Source of the DNA: Candidatus Woesearchaeota archaeon
GTDB lineage: Archaea; Nanobdellota; Nanobdellia; Woesearchaeales; UBA525
Reading direction: 5' to 3'
Length of the DNA stretch: 5,953 bases
Assembly: GCA_023252315.1 (NCBI GenBank)
Contig: JAJPEB010000085.1
Span: forward strand, 1-5,953
Part shown: positions 4,920 to 5,953 of the stretch, piece by piece
Position numbering within the stretch: position 1 is the stretch's first letter
Layout: every line of letters starts with the position of its first letter
Notes under the pieces: model-generated
Told to the model about the DNA's origin: nothing
The model's input: only the letters and a program-made list of their open reading frames with translations
Databases searched by the model: none
Position numbers and translations under genes: made by a program

Positions 4920-5953
4920 GCAAGGATTGCGGACTCTTGGTAACCGCGGGCTGAACTGCTCGTTGCCTCGCAGCGTACACCCCGGTCCCATCAACCCGAT
5001 CTTCTATCGGCGTCCTCATGTCTCTTTTCAAGGCGGGTTTCGTGCTTAGATGCTTTCAGCACTTATCCCTTCACGCGTGGCTGCCCGGCCTGCCTTCCCA
5101 GACAACCGGTAGACTAGAGGCGTGGAGCCGCCGTTCCTCTCGTACTAAGCGGTCCTTCCTTTCAGACATTCACACAGGTCCAGTAGATATCATACCAACT
5201 GCCTCGCAGCGTTGTGAACCCAGCTCACGATCCCTTTTAATGGGTGAACACCCCCACCCTTGGCCGCTTCTGCACAGCCAGGATAGGAAGAGCCGACATC
5301 GATGTAGCAAGCCGCGCCGTCGATATGAGCTCTCGGGCGCGACAACTCTGTTATCCCCGGAGTAACTTTTCGGTCACATCTAGCCCTCAACAAGAGGAGC
5401 TAAAGGATCGCTAGGCCAAGATTTCTCTACTGAGATCTTTCACATTGGGATCCCAGTTAGGCCGGCTTTTGCCCTTGCACTCTACACCGGATTTCTGACC
5501 CGGTTGAGCCGACCATTGGGCGCCACTGATACCTTTTCAGCGGCGTTCCACCCCAGACAAACTGTCCACCTGATGGTGTCCCTCGAGAGAGGTAGAGTAA
5601 CGTAAACATCGAAGGGAAGTGTTACAGGTTCGAGTACACAGGGACTGGCGTCCCTGCTTTGACCTCTCCTTCCTACTCTATACAACGATGTTCACGTCAC
5701 AGCAACAGGCTACAGTAAAGTTTCACGGGGTCTTCGCTTCCCACTGGACCTCTCTGGCGTGTGCACCAGAATCGGATTTTCGGAGGGATTTACGTAGGGA
5801 CAGTGGAGATCTCGTTACGCCATTCATGCAGGCCGTCAATCAAACGGCAAGGCATTTCGCTACCTTAAGAGAGTTATAGTTACCCCCGCCGTTTACCAGC
5901 CCTTAGCTCCGTTGGACCGGAGTTTTAGGTACTGACACTGGGCAGACGTCACC
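4920..5953 (-). rRNA. 23S ribosomal RNA, 3' part (end of domain IV, domains V and VI); 5' part outside window
   Basis: On the minus strand the landmarks come in order. The helix 69-71 region with TAACTATAACTCTCTTAAGG is at 5859-5882. An L1-stalk segment with GGGACGCCAGTCCC is near 5645-5660. The peptidyl-transferase strand CAGTTTGTCTGGGGTGG lies near 5549-5566. GGGGATAACAGAGTTGTCGC is around 5340-5358, with CTCATATCGACGGCG just below it. GTGAGCTGGGTT is near 5220, the sarcin-ricin loop at 5133-5146, and CTGAAAGCATCTAAGCACGAAAC near 5030-5050. After CAGCCCGCGGTTACC the conserved sequence fades, so the 3' end is estimated at 4915-4930. The segments after the PTC strand and 'GCTTGCTACATCGATGTCGG' follow archaeal 23S. 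No intron or intein-like interruption is seen in this part. About 1.03 kb of an expected 2.9-3.0 kb is present. GC content is visibly lower than in the protein genes. Confidence 0.95.
5133..5146 (-). other. Sarcin-ricin loop of 23S rRNA
   Basis: AGTACGAGAGGAAC on the minus strand is the universally conserved sarcin-ricin loop with its GAGA tetraloop, the site where translational GTPases dock. It is intact, with the archaeal-type AAC continuation rather than the bacterial ACC. It fixes the strand and identity of the rRNA. Confidence 0.92.

Noticed and set aside
4768..5031. Upstream extension of the 86-aa gene into the 23S rRNA region (ATG at 5031)
   Set aside because: The added residues are translated rRNA and the T-rich terminator tract.
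5018..5879. Open frames within the 23S rRNA region on both strands
   Set aside because: The whole stretch is conserved rRNA; these frames have no protein features.
1..5953. CRISPR array, tRNA, insertion sequence, inverted repeats, defence genes or toxin-antitoxin pair
   Set aside because: Read through on both strands without finding repeat-spacer periodicity, cloverleaf landmarks, transposase motifs or recognisable defence domains.

Overview
This window looks archaeal. The right-hand end (about 4920-5953, minus strand) is the 3' third of a 23S rRNA gene. Its domain V segments (the stretch after the peptidyl-transferase strand that leads into a G-C-rich hairpin, and the 'GCTTGCTACATCGATGTCGG' segment) follow archaeal rather than bacterial consensus. 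The protein genes have archaeal TATA boxes, and three of these sit 25-27 nt in front of the start codon, which implies leaderless mRNAs. Protein genes are very GC-rich and Arg/Ala-rich, while the rRNA is clearly less so. That pattern fits a mesophilic, high-GC archaeon. The compact layout and divergent rRNA suggest a DPANN-type lineage, but this is inference and the phylum cannot be fixed from the window.

Layout, left to right. (1) 1-146, minus: start of an unrecognised gene, coupled by an ATGA overlap to (2) a small two-CBS-domain protein (143-586, minus) with its own TATA box. (3) 643-2289, minus: a 548-aa unrecognised protein with two short hydrophobic segments, the first preceded by an internal twin-arginine-like motif. 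(4) A 181-bp divergent intergenic region. (5) 2471-3076, plus: a histidine phosphatase of the phosphoglycerate-mutase-like family. (6) 3092-3745, minus, convergent with (5) and 15 bp away: an arginase/agmatinase-fold protein in which nearly all recognisable metal-binding and catalytic residues are gone. (7) 3817-4517, plus: an NAD kinase family protein starting at GTG, with an apparent 1-nt frameshift near its C terminus. It is divergent from (6) over a 71-bp region holding two TATA boxes 20 bp apart. (8) 4507-4767, minus: an 86-aa all-helical protein with possible distant similarity to the archaeal UPF0147 family, overlapping the corrected end of (7) by 11 bp. (9) 4768-4919: a spacer with a T-rich tract on the minus strand, a likely rRNA terminator, and no 5S rRNA gene. 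(10) 23S rRNA to the window edge.

The genes do not form one obvious pathway. Likely transcription units are 23S rRNA (alone), the UPF0147-like gene, the arginase-like gene, the NAD kinase, the phosphatase, the 548-aa protein, and CBS plus its downstream partner. The points most worth a second look are the arginase-fold pseudoenzyme, the 548-aa protein with its internal Tat-like motif, the frameshift in the NAD kinase, and the leaderless back-to-back promoters. I did not find a clear multi-gene novel system such as a defence island, CRISPR array or mobile element.
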